Source: Ruegeria sp. PrR005
Lineage (GTDB): Bacteria > Pseudomonadota > Alphaproteobacteria > Rhodobacterales > Rhodobacteraceae
DNA: 64,000 nucleotides
Assembly: GCF_010500245.1 (NCBI RefSeq)
Contig: NZ_JAAGOX010000008.1
Span: 1-64,000, forward strand
Direction: 5' to 3'
Shown: positions 35,424 through 43,904 of the stretch, piece by piece
Layout of the letters: every line of letters begins with the position of its first letter
How positions within the stretch are numbered: the stretch's first letter is position 1
The notes under the pieces: generated by a model
What the model was told of the DNA's origin: nothing
The model's input: the letters and a program-made list of their open reading frames with translations, nothing else
Database searches by the model: none
Program-made: the position numbers and the translations under genes

Positions 35424-36980
35424 CTAGCGGCAGATTGGCAGGCCGACCGACAACGACCCGTCCGACCCGTAGAGGGTCCCGTATTTCGGACGGCAGGTCG
35501 GTGCACCGGATTTGACCGCGGGTTTTGGCGGCGTTGGGTCGGGCGCCGCTTGTTGGACCGTCGCCGTTGACGTGGTCGACGGTTTGCGCGCCGTTGTCGT
35601 TTTCCGCGCCGGTTTTGGCGTCGGCTGGGCCGCGGCACAGATCACCTCTTCGCTCTGCTCGACTTCTTCCAGTACCGCAGCGAACACTTCGGCGTCGGCG
35701 TTGCTGTCAAGGTGCAGGTCGGTTCCGGCCGCCTCGTTGAACCGGACCAGCGCGGCCAGCGAGCCACGCCCCCAGATGCCGTCCACCGAACTGCGATAAC
35801 AGCCGCGATCCTTCAGCGCCGCTTGCACGGCGCGCTTCAGCTCGTCCCGGCTCAGCGCCGGAGCCTGCGGCTGGGGCGCGGGTTGCGGTTCGGGCACAGG
35901 AATGGCCGGGATCTGGACTGCGGCTTGTTGCTGTTCGCCCGCAGGCGGGGCAACGGAAGTAGTCACCGGTGCGGGGTCTGTGGCACGCTCGGCGGTTCCG
36001 GTCTGTGGTGGCAGTGCCGCAATTTTCTGGCCCGCCAATTGGGCGCGCGTGCGCTGCGCCAGCAGATACAGCAGTTGCGAAGACTGCGCGGCATGGGTTT
36101 CAAGGAACGCGTCCCAGGTCTCGACCGAGCCCGAAAATTCCGCCATGGCGTAGTCGCGCAGCATCTGCTCCTCGTCATGAACCACGGGTTTTTCCGTGGT
36201 CACCGGCACAGGTGGTTCAGGTTTTGTCGAGTTGGGATTGATCACCACCTGTTCGGCGCCAAGCGAGGAATAGACAAACGGCACCGCGCCGGGGACGGTA
36301 CGGTTCAGCTCGTCCCGCACTGCACCAAGCAGGATGCGCACATCTGCCGGTGGCAGATCCAGCGCCTTGAGAAAGGCCGAGGTAAAAGGCGAATTATGGC
36401 CCGCGGGACCATCGGGGGTCACCTCGCCTGCGGCGGCGGCATAGGCGATGAGGGTGGCGGCCTCGGCGTTGGAGACGATGGCCAGTCCCTGGCCTATGTT
36501 GCGGCCGCGGTTTTCGCGCTGCATCTTTTGTACAAACGGATTGTCGCGGCAGGCGTCCAGCACCACCATCTTGAGCTTCTTCGCCCCCGAGAGCTGCCGC
36601 AGGACCACGTCCATGCCGATCATTTCAAGGTCGGCATCGCGCTCGTCCGAGAGGCGTGCATCGACCGGGATCAGGAAGTTCTGGCCGCCCACCTCGATAC
36701 CGTGACCGGCATAATAGACCATGGCGACATCGGCGCGGTCGGCCCTGTCGCGGAACTCGCGCAGGGTGTTGTAGAGCGCGCTGCGGGTCAGGTCGGTGGC
36801 CTTGACCACGTCGAACCCCTGCTTGCTCAGCGCCGCCGAGACAGCCTCGGCATCGCGGCCGGGATTGGCCAGCGGAGTCACATTCTGGTAGCGCTCGTTG
36901 CCGATGACCAGGGCCACCTTCTCTGCCCAAAGAACGGCGGGCAACAGGCTGAAAAACAGGGCAAAGACAAGTCTGAGCAT
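35424..36980 (-). CDS. Secreted caspase-like (C14) protease with C-terminal extension
   Basis: 518 residues from the ATG at 36980, with GGAGGG upstream; the open frame continues 69 codons further without a better start. A signal peptide (LRLVFALFFSLLPAVLWA) is followed by the p20-like domain KVALVIGNERYQNVTPLANP. The catalytic dyad is His93 (YYAGHGIEV) and Cys144 (LDACRDNPF). After residue about 240 comes a proline/alanine-rich linker, then a peptidoglycan-binding-like repeat (ALKDRGCYRSSVDGIWGRGS) and a threonine-rich tail. Bacterial orthocaspases usually cleave after Lys or Arg. An envelope location is predicted from the signal. Target unknown. Confidence 0.9.
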   Translation of the reverse strand: MLRLVFALFFSLLPAVLWAEKVALVIGNERYQNVTPLANPGRDAEAVSAALSKQGFDVVKATDLTRSALYNTLREFRDRADRADVAMVYYAGHGIEVGGQNFLIPVDARLSDERDADLEMIGMDVVLRQLSGAKKLKMVVLDACRDNPFVQKMQRENRGRNIGQGLAIVSNAEAATLIAYAAAAGEVTPDGPAGHNSPFTSAFLKALDLPPADVRILLGAVRDELNRTVPGAVPFVYSSLGAEQVVINPNSTKPEPPVPVTTEKPVVHDEEQMLRDYAMAEFSGSVETWDAFLETHAAQSSQLLYLLAQRTRAQLAGQKIAALPPQTGTAERATDPAPVTTSVAPPAGEQQQAAVQIPAIPVPEPQPAPQPQAPALSRDELKRAVQAALKDRGCYRSSVDGIWGRGSLAALVRFNEAAGTDLHLDSNADAEVFAAVLEEVEQSEEVICAAAQPTPKPARKTTTARKPSTTSTATVQQAAPDPTPPKPAVKSGAPTCRPKYGTLYGSDGSLSVGLPICR

Positions 36981-37053
36981 CAATTCCCTCCCCCCCTCAA
37001 GAGAGGTTCGGTTCAGTCTGCCACAGTGTCCGTTACCGATCAACCGGAGCCGG

Positions 37054-37893
37054 TCAGATCGCCACGCCCTGCCGTCCGGCCAGATCGACGAAGAACTGCC
37101 AGGCAACGCGACCGGACCGGGCGCCGCGCGTCGCCTGCCATTCGATGGCTTCGGCGCGCAGGGTCTCGGGCGCGACGGATACACCATATGCAGCGCAATA
37201 GCGGTCTATCATCGCAAGATATTCGTCCTGATCGCAGGGATGGAAGCCAAGCCAGAGACCGAAGCGGTCGGAGAGCGAAACCTTTTCCTCGACCGCCTCA
37301 GAGGGGTTGATGGCGCTGGAGCGTTCATTTTCGATCATGTCGCGGGGCATCAGATGGCGGCGGTTGGAGGTGGCATAGAACACCACATTCTCGGGCCTCC
37401 CCTCGATCCCGCCGTCCAGAACCGCCTTGAGCGACTTGTAATGCTGGTCGTCATGGCTGAACGAAAGATCGTCGCAGAACAGGATGAAACGTTGCGATGC
37501 GCTGCGCAGGTGGTTCAGCAGGCGCGCGACCGAGGGCAGGTCCTCGCGCTGAAGCTCGACCAGTTTCAGATCCGGGAATTCAGGCTGAAGTGTGCCGTGC
37601 ACCGCCTTGACCAGGCTCGATTTTCCCATGCCACGCGCGCCCCACAAAAGGGCATTGTTGGCCTTGAACCCGGCAGCGAAACGGCGGGTGTTGTCCAAGA
37701 GCGTATCGCGCGAGCGGTTGATGCCCACCAGCAGGTCAAGATCGACCCGGCTGACATCGCGCACCGGTTCCAGCCGTTCCGGCCCGACATGCCAGACAAA
37801 GGCCGGCGCGCTGGCGAAATCGGGGGCGCGCAGGGGGGCGGGCGCCATGCGTTCGAGGGCTTCGGCAATGCGGTTGAGCGCGTCGTTGTCCAT
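37054..37893 (-). CDS. DUF815 family AAA+ ATPase
   Basis: 279 residues. Walker A is LLWGARGMGKSSLVKAVHG (GARGMGKS, 85-92), Walker B is FILFCDDLSF, and sensor 1 is VVFYATSNRRHLMPRD. C-terminal ATRGARSGRVAWQFF matches the family end. This family is widely conserved in Alpha- and Betaproteobacteria near sec/tat genes and has no settled role. It lies 73 bp upstream of the caspase-like gene on the same strand and divergent from lrgA, with the paired 15-bp repeat in the gap. Confidence 0.92.
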   Translation of the reverse strand: MDNDALNRIAEALERMAPAPLRAPDFASAPAFVWHVGPERLEPVRDVSRVDLDLLVGINRSRDTLLDNTRRFAAGFKANNALLWGARGMGKSSLVKAVHGTLQPEFPDLKLVELQREDLPSVARLLNHLRSASQRFILFCDDLSFSHDDQHYKSLKAVLDGGIEGRPENVVFYATSNRRHLMPRDMIENERSSAINPSEAVEEKVSLSDRFGLWLGFHPCDQDEYLAMIDRYCAAYGVSVAPETLRAEAIEWQATRGARSGRVAWQFFVDLAGRQGVAI

Positions 37894-37954
37894 GTCTCTC
37901 CTCCCTGCGGTCGGGCACAGAAACCATGTTCGCGGCGGCGCGGCAAGGGCCGGA

Positions 37955-38001
37955 TTGACCGTTTTGTACCTGTTCTAGAGGGGGAATTGACCGTTTTGTA
38001 C
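37955..38001. repeat. Paired 15-bp direct repeat, copy B
   Basis: TTGACCGTTTTGTAC occurs at 37955-37969 and 37987-38001, period 32 bp, exactly as in copy A at 8874-8920. Each first unit is followed by C and each second unit by AG. This copy is between the divergent DUF815 and lrgA genes, where it could act as an operator. Confidence 0.85.
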
Positions 38002-38079
38002 AGCCTCAGACAAGGCGCGTGACGGCTTGATCCGCGCGGACCCCACTGACACTCTGCAAGTCCGGGGCAAGCGGAGGGC

Positions 38080-38433
38080 ATGATGCTGGGGTTCCTGACA
38101 TTGATACTGGTGTGCCAACTGGCCGGGGAACTGGCGGTGGGCGCGCTGCACTTGCCGGTGCCTGGGCCGGTTCTGGGCATGCTGGTGCTGTTCGCGCTCC
38201 TGATGATCCGAGGCGAGGTGCCCGAGGCGCTGGAGCAGACGGCGGGCGGATTGCTGCGGGCGATGTCGCTGCTGTTCGTGCCGGCGGGGACCGGGGTGAT
38301 GCTGCATTTTCGCCTCCTGGGCGAGGCGCTGGTGCCGCTGGGCGTGGCGGTTGTCGTCAGCACGCTGGCCACCATCGCGGTGACCGGCCTGTTGATGCGC
38401 TGGCTGGGCCGGAGAGCGCCGAGCGATGGATAG
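38080..38433 (+). CDS. lrgA: CidA/LrgA family protein
   Basis: 117 residues with four membrane helices. QLAGELAVGALHLPVPGPVL is the LrgA/CidA family signature, with GTGVMLHFRLLGEALVPL later. GGAGGG lies so close that the second ATG (38083) may be the true start. CidA/LrgA proteins are holin-like and influence murein hydrolase activity or act as metabolite carriers with LrgB. The lrgB gene overlaps by 8 bp. Confidence 0.9.
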   Translation: MMLGFLTLILVCQLAGELAVGALHLPVPGPVLGMLVLFALLMIRGEVPEALEQTAGGLLRAMSLLFVPAGTGVMLHFRLLGEALVPLGVAVVVSTLATIAVTGLLMRWLGRRAPSDG

Positions 38434-39157
38434 TCTGGCCGAAACCTGGGTCTATCTCAGCGCCTCGCCGCTGTTTCACCTGACGCTGACGCTGGTCGCC
38501 TTTCAGGCGGCAAGCTGGCTGTTCGAGCGGGGGGGCCGCAGCCCGTTCCTGAACCCGGTGCTGGGCGCAGTGCTGATCGTGGTGGCGGTGCTGGTTCTGA
38601 CGGGGACGGATTACGGCACCTATTTCCAGGGCGCGCAATTCGTGCATTTCCTGCTGGGTCCCGCGACCGTGGCGCTTGCCGTGCCGCTCTATCGTCAATG
38701 GCACCGGGTCCGGCGCTCGGCGCTCGCGATCACGGTCAGCCTCTTGTGCGGGTCTCTGACCGCGATCCTGACGGCAGTCGCGGTGACCCGTCTGATGGGA
38801 GGATCGGGGGCGCTGCTGGCCTCGGTCGCGCCCAAATCGGTGACGGCGCCGGTGGCGATGGCCATTGCCGAGGAACTGGGCGGGCTGCCCTCGCTGACGG
38901 CGGTGCTGGTGATCGTGACCGGGATCTTCGGGGCCATGTTCGGGCCAATGCTGCTGAACCTGCTGGGCATCCGCGACTGGCAGGCGCGCGGCTTGGCGAT
39001 GGGCACGGCCAGCCACGGAATCGGCACCGCGCGGGCCTTGCAGGTGAACGAGACGGCGGGCGCGTTTTCGGGGCTGGCCATGGGGCTGAACGCGGTCGCC
39101 ACCGCGCTGCTGCTGCCGCTGCTCTGGGCGCTCTTTGTGCGGTTCGGTCTGGTCTGA
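38426..39157 (+). CDS. lrgB: LrgB family protein
   Basis: 243 residues, about seven membrane helices. LLGPATVALAVPLYRQWHRV and SVAPKSVTAPVAMAIAEELG are the two LrgB signatures, and GTASHGIGTARALQVNE is the third. It acts with LrgA. Known systems are tied to autolysis control or export of pyruvate/glycolate-type metabolites; which applies here cannot be told. It overlaps lrgA by 8 bp and ends 152 bp before a cyclase gene on the same strand. Confidence 0.92.
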   Translation: MDSLAETWVYLSASPLFHLTLTLVAFQAASWLFERGGRSPFLNPVLGAVLIVVAVLVLTGTDYGTYFQGAQFVHFLLGPATVALAVPLYRQWHRVRRSALAITVSLLCGSLTAILTAVAVTRLMGGSGALLASVAPKSVTAPVAMAIAEELGGLPSLTAVLVIVTGIFGAMFGPMLLNLLGIRDWQARGLAMGTASHGIGTARALQVNETAGAFSGLAMGLNAVATALLLPLLWALFVRFGLV

Positions 39158-39309
39158 CGCGGCCCGTGCGCCTCTTGGGACTTGTGGTTTGGACGTTGCA
39201 GGCGGGCAAGATCGGGAAAGCCATTTGGCCTTGCGTGTTTGCCCCAGACGTTTGTCTCAGCTCTGCCGGTGTGATTAGTTGAAGTGGCAGGGCTTTGGGG
39301 AGGCGGACG

Positions 39310-40893
39310 TTGCCGCAATCACCAGATCACCACGCGGACGAGACGACACCCCGGCCGAACATCCTGGTTCGTTCGATTGCCGGTCTGTCGGTTTCGATCC
39401 GGCTGAAGCTGCTGTCGGCCTTTCTGGGTGTCACTTTGTTGATGGCCGGGCTGGCCTGGATCGGGTTGGAGACACTGCGGCAGGCGAACGACAGAACCGA
39501 GAGATTGTTGCGCGATCAGGCGCGCATCGCGTTTTTCAACGATCAATACCTGTATCTGAGCGATCTGGTGACCCTGGCCACGGCGATAGCCATCGACCCA
39601 AACGATGTGCAGCGGCAGAACGCCAGCGGGTTCTTTATCAACACCTCTTTTCTCCTCATCGAAGGCACCAACAACCTCGTCCTACACACTGGTCAGGGAC
39701 TCAGGACGATCGGGCGCGCCGGGCTGCCGGACAATGCGGAAATCTCGGCGCAGCGGGCAAGTGCAAAGCGGTTGCAGGAGATTGCCCGGCGCGCAGGCTC
39801 CTTGCGCGAGAGCAAGGATTACAAGTCCGCAGGCGCGATCGCACGCCAAACCTTTTTGCCCATCGCGCTGCGGATGCAGCGGGGCGCCTATTCCAAGGTT
39901 CAGGACATCGAAGCGGAAATGGCCGAAACGGCGAAATCGACGGCACTGGCCTATGAGGCCTCGCGCGAGATGGTCATCGCCTCGGCCCTGGTCGCGATTG
40001 GTTTGGCGTTTCTGCTTGGCTATGCGATTTCCGGGTCGCTGATCTGGCCGGTCCGGCGGATTGGCCGGACCCTGAACGCCATCGCGGGCGGCCGGTTCGA
40101 TGTGCGGGTCACGGTTCCCAACCGGGACGAGTTGGGGGATCTGGCCCGCAATGTGAACGCGACCAGCCAGCGGCTGGGGGAGCTTTATGCAAAGGTCGAG
40201 GCACAACGGGCGGAGCTGGCCACCGAACACGCGCGGTCCGAGAGGTTGCTGCGCAACCTCCTGCCCGAGCAGATCGCCGCCCGGCTCAAGGACGATCCGA
40301 CAAGGACAATCGCGGACAGCCTGCCGCTGGTGGCGATCCTGTTTGCCGATATCGCGGGCTTTACCCCGCGGGCCGCAAAGATGACGCCGGAGGAGATCGT
40401 CAATTTTCTCAACGGCATCTTTTCGGCATTCGACGAACTGGCCGAACGGCACGGGCTGGAAAAGATCAAGACGATCGGCGATTCCTATATGGTTGCGGCG
40501 GGCGCGCCGGTGGCGTGTGACGATCCGGTGCACAGGGTTGCGGAAATGGCGCTGGACATGCTGGATGTCGCCCAGACCTTTGCCGGAGGCGTGGACATCC
40601 GGATCGGCCTGCATGCCGGGCCGGCGGTGGCCGGTGTGATAGGCCACCAGAAGCTCTTCTATGACGTCTGGGGCGAAACGGTGAACATCGCAAGCCGCAT
40701 GGAAAGCCATGGTGAACCGGGGCGGATACAGGCGACAAAGCCAGTGCGGGACCAACTGGCAGGACGCTATGGGTTCGTGCCACGGGGGCAAGTCCAAGTC
40801 GATGGGGTCGGACCGATGCAGACCTGGTGGCTGACGGGGCGCTTGGGGGACACCGGACCGCAGGCAGAGGCGCCCTCCAGACCCCGGACGTAA
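39310..40893 (+). CDS. HAMP-domain adenylate/guanylate cyclase
   Basis: 527 residues if it starts at the TTG at 39310, which follows GGGGAGG by seven bases; no ATG lies nearby. An N-terminal membrane helix (LSAFLGVTLLMAGLAWIG), a periplasmic sensor of about 170 residues and a second helix (LVAIGLAFLLGYAISGSL) are followed by HAMP, a short coiled coil (EHARSERLLRNLLPEQIA) and a class III cyclase domain. FADIAGFTP holds a metal aspartate and WGETVNIASRMES the catalytic asparagine. It makes cAMP or cGMP upon a periplasmic or membrane signal. A bidirectional terminator overlaps its last base. Confidence 0.9.
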   Translation: MPQSPDHHADETTPRPNILVRSIAGLSVSIRLKLLSAFLGVTLLMAGLAWIGLETLRQANDRTERLLRDQARIAFFNDQYLYLSDLVTLATAIAIDPNDVQRQNASGFFINTSFLLIEGTNNLVLHTGQGLRTIGRAGLPDNAEISAQRASAKRLQEIARRAGSLRESKDYKSAGAIARQTFLPIALRMQRGAYSKVQDIEAEMAETAKSTALAYEASREMVIASALVAIGLAFLLGYAISGSLIWPVRRIGRTLNAIAGGRFDVRVTVPNRDELGDLARNVNATSQRLGELYAKVEAQRAELATEHARSERLLRNLLPEQIAARLKDDPTRTIADSLPLVAILFADIAGFTPRAAKMTPEEIVNFLNGIFSAFDELAERHGLEKIKTIGDSYMVAAGAPVACDDPVHRVAEMALDMLDVAQTFAGGVDIRIGLHAGPAVAGVIGHQKLFYDVWGETVNIASRMESHGEPGRIQATKPVRDQLAGRYGFVPRGQVQVDGVGPMQTWWLTGRLGDTGPQAEAPSRPRT

Positions 40894-40922
40894 AAGGGCG
40901 CGCCGATATCGGCGCGCCCTTT
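40893..40922. terminator. Bidirectional terminator between cyclase and tatC
   Basis: A perfect 15-bp stem, AAAGGGCGCGCCGAT with ATCGGCGCGCCCTTT, lies between two convergent genes. It gives a T-run on both strands and so would end both transcripts. Confidence 0.88.
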
Positions 40923-40945
40923 GGTCATCTCCAGACGCCTGGCGC

Positions 40946-41872
40946 CTACTTGCTCTCTTCCTCGTCGAACTCGGCCATCAGCGGATCGTCGAATTCCTGT
41001 TCGTCGTCATAATAGCCGTCGGCGCGCAACTGAGCCTCGCGTTTCTTTTCGACCCGGGCCACCAGAAAGATCGAGATCTCGTAAAGCCCGTAGACCACCA
41101 CGAAGAGGATGAGCTGGGTCACCACGTCCGGCGGGGTCACCAGGGCCGCCAGCACCAGGATCGCCACGACGGCGTATTTGCGCACGCTGCCCAGCCCCTC
41201 GGCGCTGACCAGACCGGCCTTGCCCATCAGGGTCAGAAGAACCGGAAGCTGGAAGCAGAGACCAAAGGCCATGATGAACTTGAGCGTGATGTCGAGCGAT
41301 TCGTTGACCTTGCCGAAGAAGGTGATCCTGACCCCATCGGAGGTTTCGGGAACCACCGCCACATCCGCGGGCACATCCCCCGCCGCCCCCGACAACAGGT
41401 TGGCGAAGATCGAGCTGACATCGGCAAAGCCCAGGAAGAACTGCATCGCCAGCGGCGTGACCACGAATTGCGCGAAGGCCGCACCCAGAAGGAACATGAA
41501 GGGCGAGGCGATCAGGAAGGGCAGGAACGCGCCCTTTTCCGAGCGGTAGAGCCCGGGCGCGACAAAGCGCCAGAGCTGGTAGCCGATCACCGGGAAGGAG
41601 AGCGCAAACCCGAACACCATCGAGATGCGGAACAAGGTGAACAGGTATTCCTGCGGCGAGGTGTATTGCAGCGTCGGCGACGGGTCGCCCAACTCGCGCA
41701 GCGTCGCCTCGATCGGCGCCAGCAGGAACTGGAGGATCGGCTCGGCCACGACAAAGGCCAGCACGATCCCCACGATAAAGGCCATCACCGCGCGGATCAG
41801 GCGGGTGCGCAGTTCGGCCAGGTGTTCGATCAGCGGGGCGGACGTGTCGTCGATCTCGTCTGTCTTGCTCAT
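40946..41872 (-). CDS. tatC: Sec-independent protein translocase TatC
   Basis: 308 residues with six membrane helices. [20 protein letters not shown] is the TatC N-terminal signature that binds the twin-arginine motif. A periplasmic insertion around [20 protein letters not shown] and a long acidic tail ([19 protein letters not shown]) make it longer than E. coli TatC, as usual in Rhodobacterales. Its start overlaps tatB by 4 bp. NapA, encoded at 4.6 kb, is an obvious substrate. Confidence 0.96.
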   Translation of the reverse strand: MSKTDEIDDTSAPLIEHLAELRTRLIRAVMAFIVGIVLAFVVAEPILQFLLAPIEATLRELGDPSPTLQYTSPQEYLFTLFRISMVFGFALSFPVIGYQLWRFVAPGLYRSEKGAFLPFLIASPFMFLLGAAFAQFVVTPLAMQFFLGFADVSSIFANLLSGAAGDVPADVAVVPETSDGVRITFFGKVNESLDITLKFIMAFGLCFQLPVLLTLMGKAGLVSAEGLGSVRKYAVVAILVLAALVTPPDVVTQLILFVVVYGLYEISIFLVARVEKKREAQLRADGYYDDEQEFDDPLMAEFDEEESK

Positions 41873-42327
41873 GTCTCGGTTCCGGGTTTCAGCGCGGCCT
41901 CGGCTTCCTGAGCCTTTTCAAGCTCGGCCGTGGCCTCGCGCAGGCGCCGTTCCGCGGCGGCGCGGGCGGTGGCGGCCTGGATCTTCTTGGCCTGCGCGGC
42001 CCGCTCGGTCGCCAGTTTGCCGGTCTCGGTGCCGGGGTCGTATTTGGTCGGGTCCACGCCCTTGCGCAGGTCGCTGGCGGCCTTGCGCACCCCGTCCAGG
42101 GCCGAATCCACCGGGTTGGTGGCGGCCTTGAGCCCCTTGGAGATCTCCTTGACCCCGGCCTCGTCGGCGGCATCGTTCATCGCCCGGCTGAATTCACGCG
42201 CCAGCCCGCGGGCCTTGCCGACCCAGCGACCGACGTTGCGAAACAGCACGGGCAGGTCCTTGGGCCCCACGACGATCAGCGCCACGACGCCAATCACCAG
42301 AAGCTCGCTCCAGCCCAGATCGAACAT
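41869..42327 (-). CDS. tatB: Tat translocase subunit TatB
   Basis: 152 residues. One N-terminal membrane helix ([20 protein letters not shown]) ends in the GPKDLP hinge; an amphipathic helix follows ([20 protein letters not shown]), then a long, charged, alanine-rich coiled-coil tail. TatB forms the substrate receptor with TatC. The gene lies between tatA (6 bp away) and tatC (4-bp overlap). Confidence 0.95.
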   Translation of the reverse strand: MFDLGWSELLVIGVVALIVVGPKDLPVLFRNVGRWVGKARGLAREFSRAMNDAADEAGVKEISKGLKAATNPVDSALDGVRKAASDLRKGVDPTKYDPGTETGKLATERAAQAKKIQAATARAAAERRLREATAELEKAQEAEAALKPGTET

Positions 42328-42333
42328 ATGCGG

Positions 42334-42549
42334 TTACGCCTTGTCCTTGTCGGTCTCGGGCGAGACGTCCTTGGCGGTCTGGGCCACGTCTTCCTCAAGC
42401 TCCTTGGTGCCGTCGCTGACACCCTTCTTGAAGGCGGTGATGCCCTTGCCGACCTCGCCCATGAGCGAGCTGATCTTGCCGCGGCCAAACAGCACGAGGA
42501 CCACGACGGCGATGAGCAGAAGGCCGGGAAGGCCGATATTGTTGAGCAT
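42334..42549 (-). CDS. tatA: Tat translocase subunit TatA
   Basis: 71 residues. A short membrane helix ([19 protein letters not shown]) with the FGRGKI hinge is followed by an amphipathic helix ([16 protein letters not shown]) and an acidic tail rich in D, E and K. TatA oligomers form the pore or weaken the membrane for folded proteins. It is the first gene of tatABC on the minus strand, with GGAGAC upstream. Confidence 0.95.
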   Translation of the reverse strand: MLNNIGLPGLLLIAVVVLVLFGRGKISSLMGEVGKGITAFKKGVSDGTKELEEDVAQTAKDVSPETDKDKA

Positions 42550-42709
42550 GGATCGTCTCCTTTGTCGTCATCGGACGCGCGGGCGCGCCTCCGGGCATGT
42601 CTCTGATCCCGGGTCTAGCGCGGGCGCGGGTGACGGCAAAGAGGGCGCGGAGCCGCGCGTGCCGCGATCAGGGCGAAATTTGCGATTTTGCCGGGGGGGC
42701 TTGATCCTC

Positions 42710-42727
42710 CTGACAGGTTTATGTCAG
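42710..42727. promoter_or_regulatory. Predicted operator of the WYL regulator
   Basis: CTGACA-GGTTTA-TGTCAG is an inverted repeat 51 bp before the small monooxygenase-like gene and 375 bp before the WYL regulator gene. CTGACA...TGTCAG sites next to YafY-like regulators are a recurrent pattern in Proteobacteria as I recall it. Binding here is inferred. Confidence 0.5.
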
Positions 42728-42777
42728 TTGAGGGTGGATATCACGGGAGCATCGCAACATGGACAGAAGGATATCCC

Positions 42778-43077
42778 ATGACCGAGACCGTCGAGATCGT
42801 CACCTTCGCGCTGAACCCCGATGTCAGCGCCGCGCGTTTTGTGGAGCTGAGCCGGCAGACCGAAGACTTTGTGCGCGCCCTGCCCGGCTTTCTTCACCGC
42901 AGGCTGAGCCAGGGCGCCGACGGTCGCTGGACCGATTGCGTGGTCTGGACCGATGCGGCGGCGGCCGAGGCGGCCGCGCGCGCCTTCGAGAGCGCGGACT
43001 GCGCGGCGGCGCTGATGGCCGCCATTGCCCCCGACAGCCTGCGCATGCGGCACGAGGCGGTGCACTGGCAGATGTAA
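42778..43077 (+). CDS. Small monooxygenase-like (dimeric alpha/beta barrel) protein
   Basis: 99 residues from the ATG at 42778, with AAGGA upstream. TVEIVTFALNPDVSAARFVE begins a ferredoxin-like half-barrel; VRALPGFLHRRLSQGADGRW and TDCVVWTDAAAAEAA complete the pattern of the ABM (antibiotic biosynthesis monooxygenase) superfamily. The catalytic role is unknown; many members only bind ligands. It is followed 24 bp later by a WYL-type regulator that probably controls it. Confidence 0.8.
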   Translation: MTETVEIVTFALNPDVSAARFVELSRQTEDFVRALPGFLHRRLSQGADGRWTDCVVWTDAAAAEAAARAFESADCAAALMAAIAPDSLRMRHEAVHWQM

Positions 43078-43101
43078 CGCAGAGCTGCGGAGGGGCGGGT
43101 C

Positions 43102-43767
43102 ATGCGTCGTAGTGACCGCCTGTTCGACATCATCGGCATCCTGCGCGACGGCAAGCTGCACCGCGCGCAGGATATCGCGGACCGGCTGGAAGTGTCGGTC
43201 CGCACCATCTATCGCGACATGGACACGCTGGCCGCCTCGGGCATCCCGGTCGAGGGCGAGCGCGGCGTCGGTTACATGGTGCGCGAGCAGATCACCCTGC
43301 CGCCGCTGAACCTGACCCCGACCGAGCTGGAGGCGCTGAACCTCGGCATGGCGATCGTGGCCGAGGCGGCGGACCCGGAGCTGAAGGCGGCGGCGCTGAC
43401 GCTCGCCGACAAGATCGACGCGGTGCTGCCCATCCGCACCATTGCCGAGGCCGATGCCTGGAAATTCGCCGTCTACCCCTTTGCCGATGCCGCGCGCGGC
43501 CTGGCGCATATGCCGCCGATCCGGGCCGCGATCAAGGCACGGCAGAAGCTGCGGCTCAGCTATCGGCGCATCGACGGGGAACTGACCGAGCGCGTGGTGC
43601 GGCCGCTGCATATGGAATACTGGGGACGAGTCTGGACCCTGACCGCCTGGTGCGAGCTGCGCGAGGGGTTCCGGGTGTTCCGCATCGACCTGATCGAGGC
43701 GGTGGCCCCATTGCCGGAACTCTTCCGCGACGAGCCCGGCAAGACCCTGGCCGATTACCAGCCCTGA
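43102..43767 (+). CDS. YafY-type HTH/WYL transcriptional regulator
   Basis: 221 residues. An N-terminal HTH_11 winged helix (RSDRLFDIIGILRDGKLHRA then IADRLEVSVRTIYRDMDTLA) is followed by a WYL domain from about residue 130. The WYL core here reads LRLSYRRIDGELTERVVRPL, then HMEYWGRVWTLTAWCELREG. Such regulators sense small ligands or nucleic acid and usually repress the neighbouring gene. The likely target is the monooxygenase-like gene 24 bp upstream, through the inverted repeat at 42710-42727. Confidence 0.92.
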   Translation: MRRSDRLFDIIGILRDGKLHRAQDIADRLEVSVRTIYRDMDTLAASGIPVEGERGVGYMVREQITLPPLNLTPTELEALNLGMAIVAEAADPELKAAALTLADKIDAVLPIRTIAEADAWKFAVYPFADAARGLAHMPPIRAAIKARQKLRLSYRRIDGELTERVVRPLHMEYWGRVWTLTAWCELREGFRVFRIDLIEAVAPLPELFRDEPGKTLADYQP

Positions 43768-43776
43768 GCGGGGTGT

Positions 43777-43900
43777 GGGGGCGCTGCCCCCGTCCTGCGG
43801 ACTCCCCCGGAGTATTTCCGGCGAGATGAAGACGCGGGCGCGCTTGCGCTTCTTTCTGGTCGAAAATACTCCCGCCGGAGGCACGGGCCGCAAGGCCCGT
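43777..43900. repeat. CCGGAGTATTT-type element, copy 3 (two inverted halves)
   Basis: Two oppositely oriented halves lie between convergent genes. Left half: GGGGGCGCTGCCCCC hairpin, then CCCCCGGAGTATTTCCGGCG and AGATGAAG. Right half (minus strand): ACGGGCC / GGCCCGT hairpin, then CCGGCGGGAGTATTTTCGAC and CAGAAAGAAG. Each half begins just after a stop codon, as for a terminator-linked repeat. Confidence 0.8.
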
Positions 43901-43904
43901 ACAC

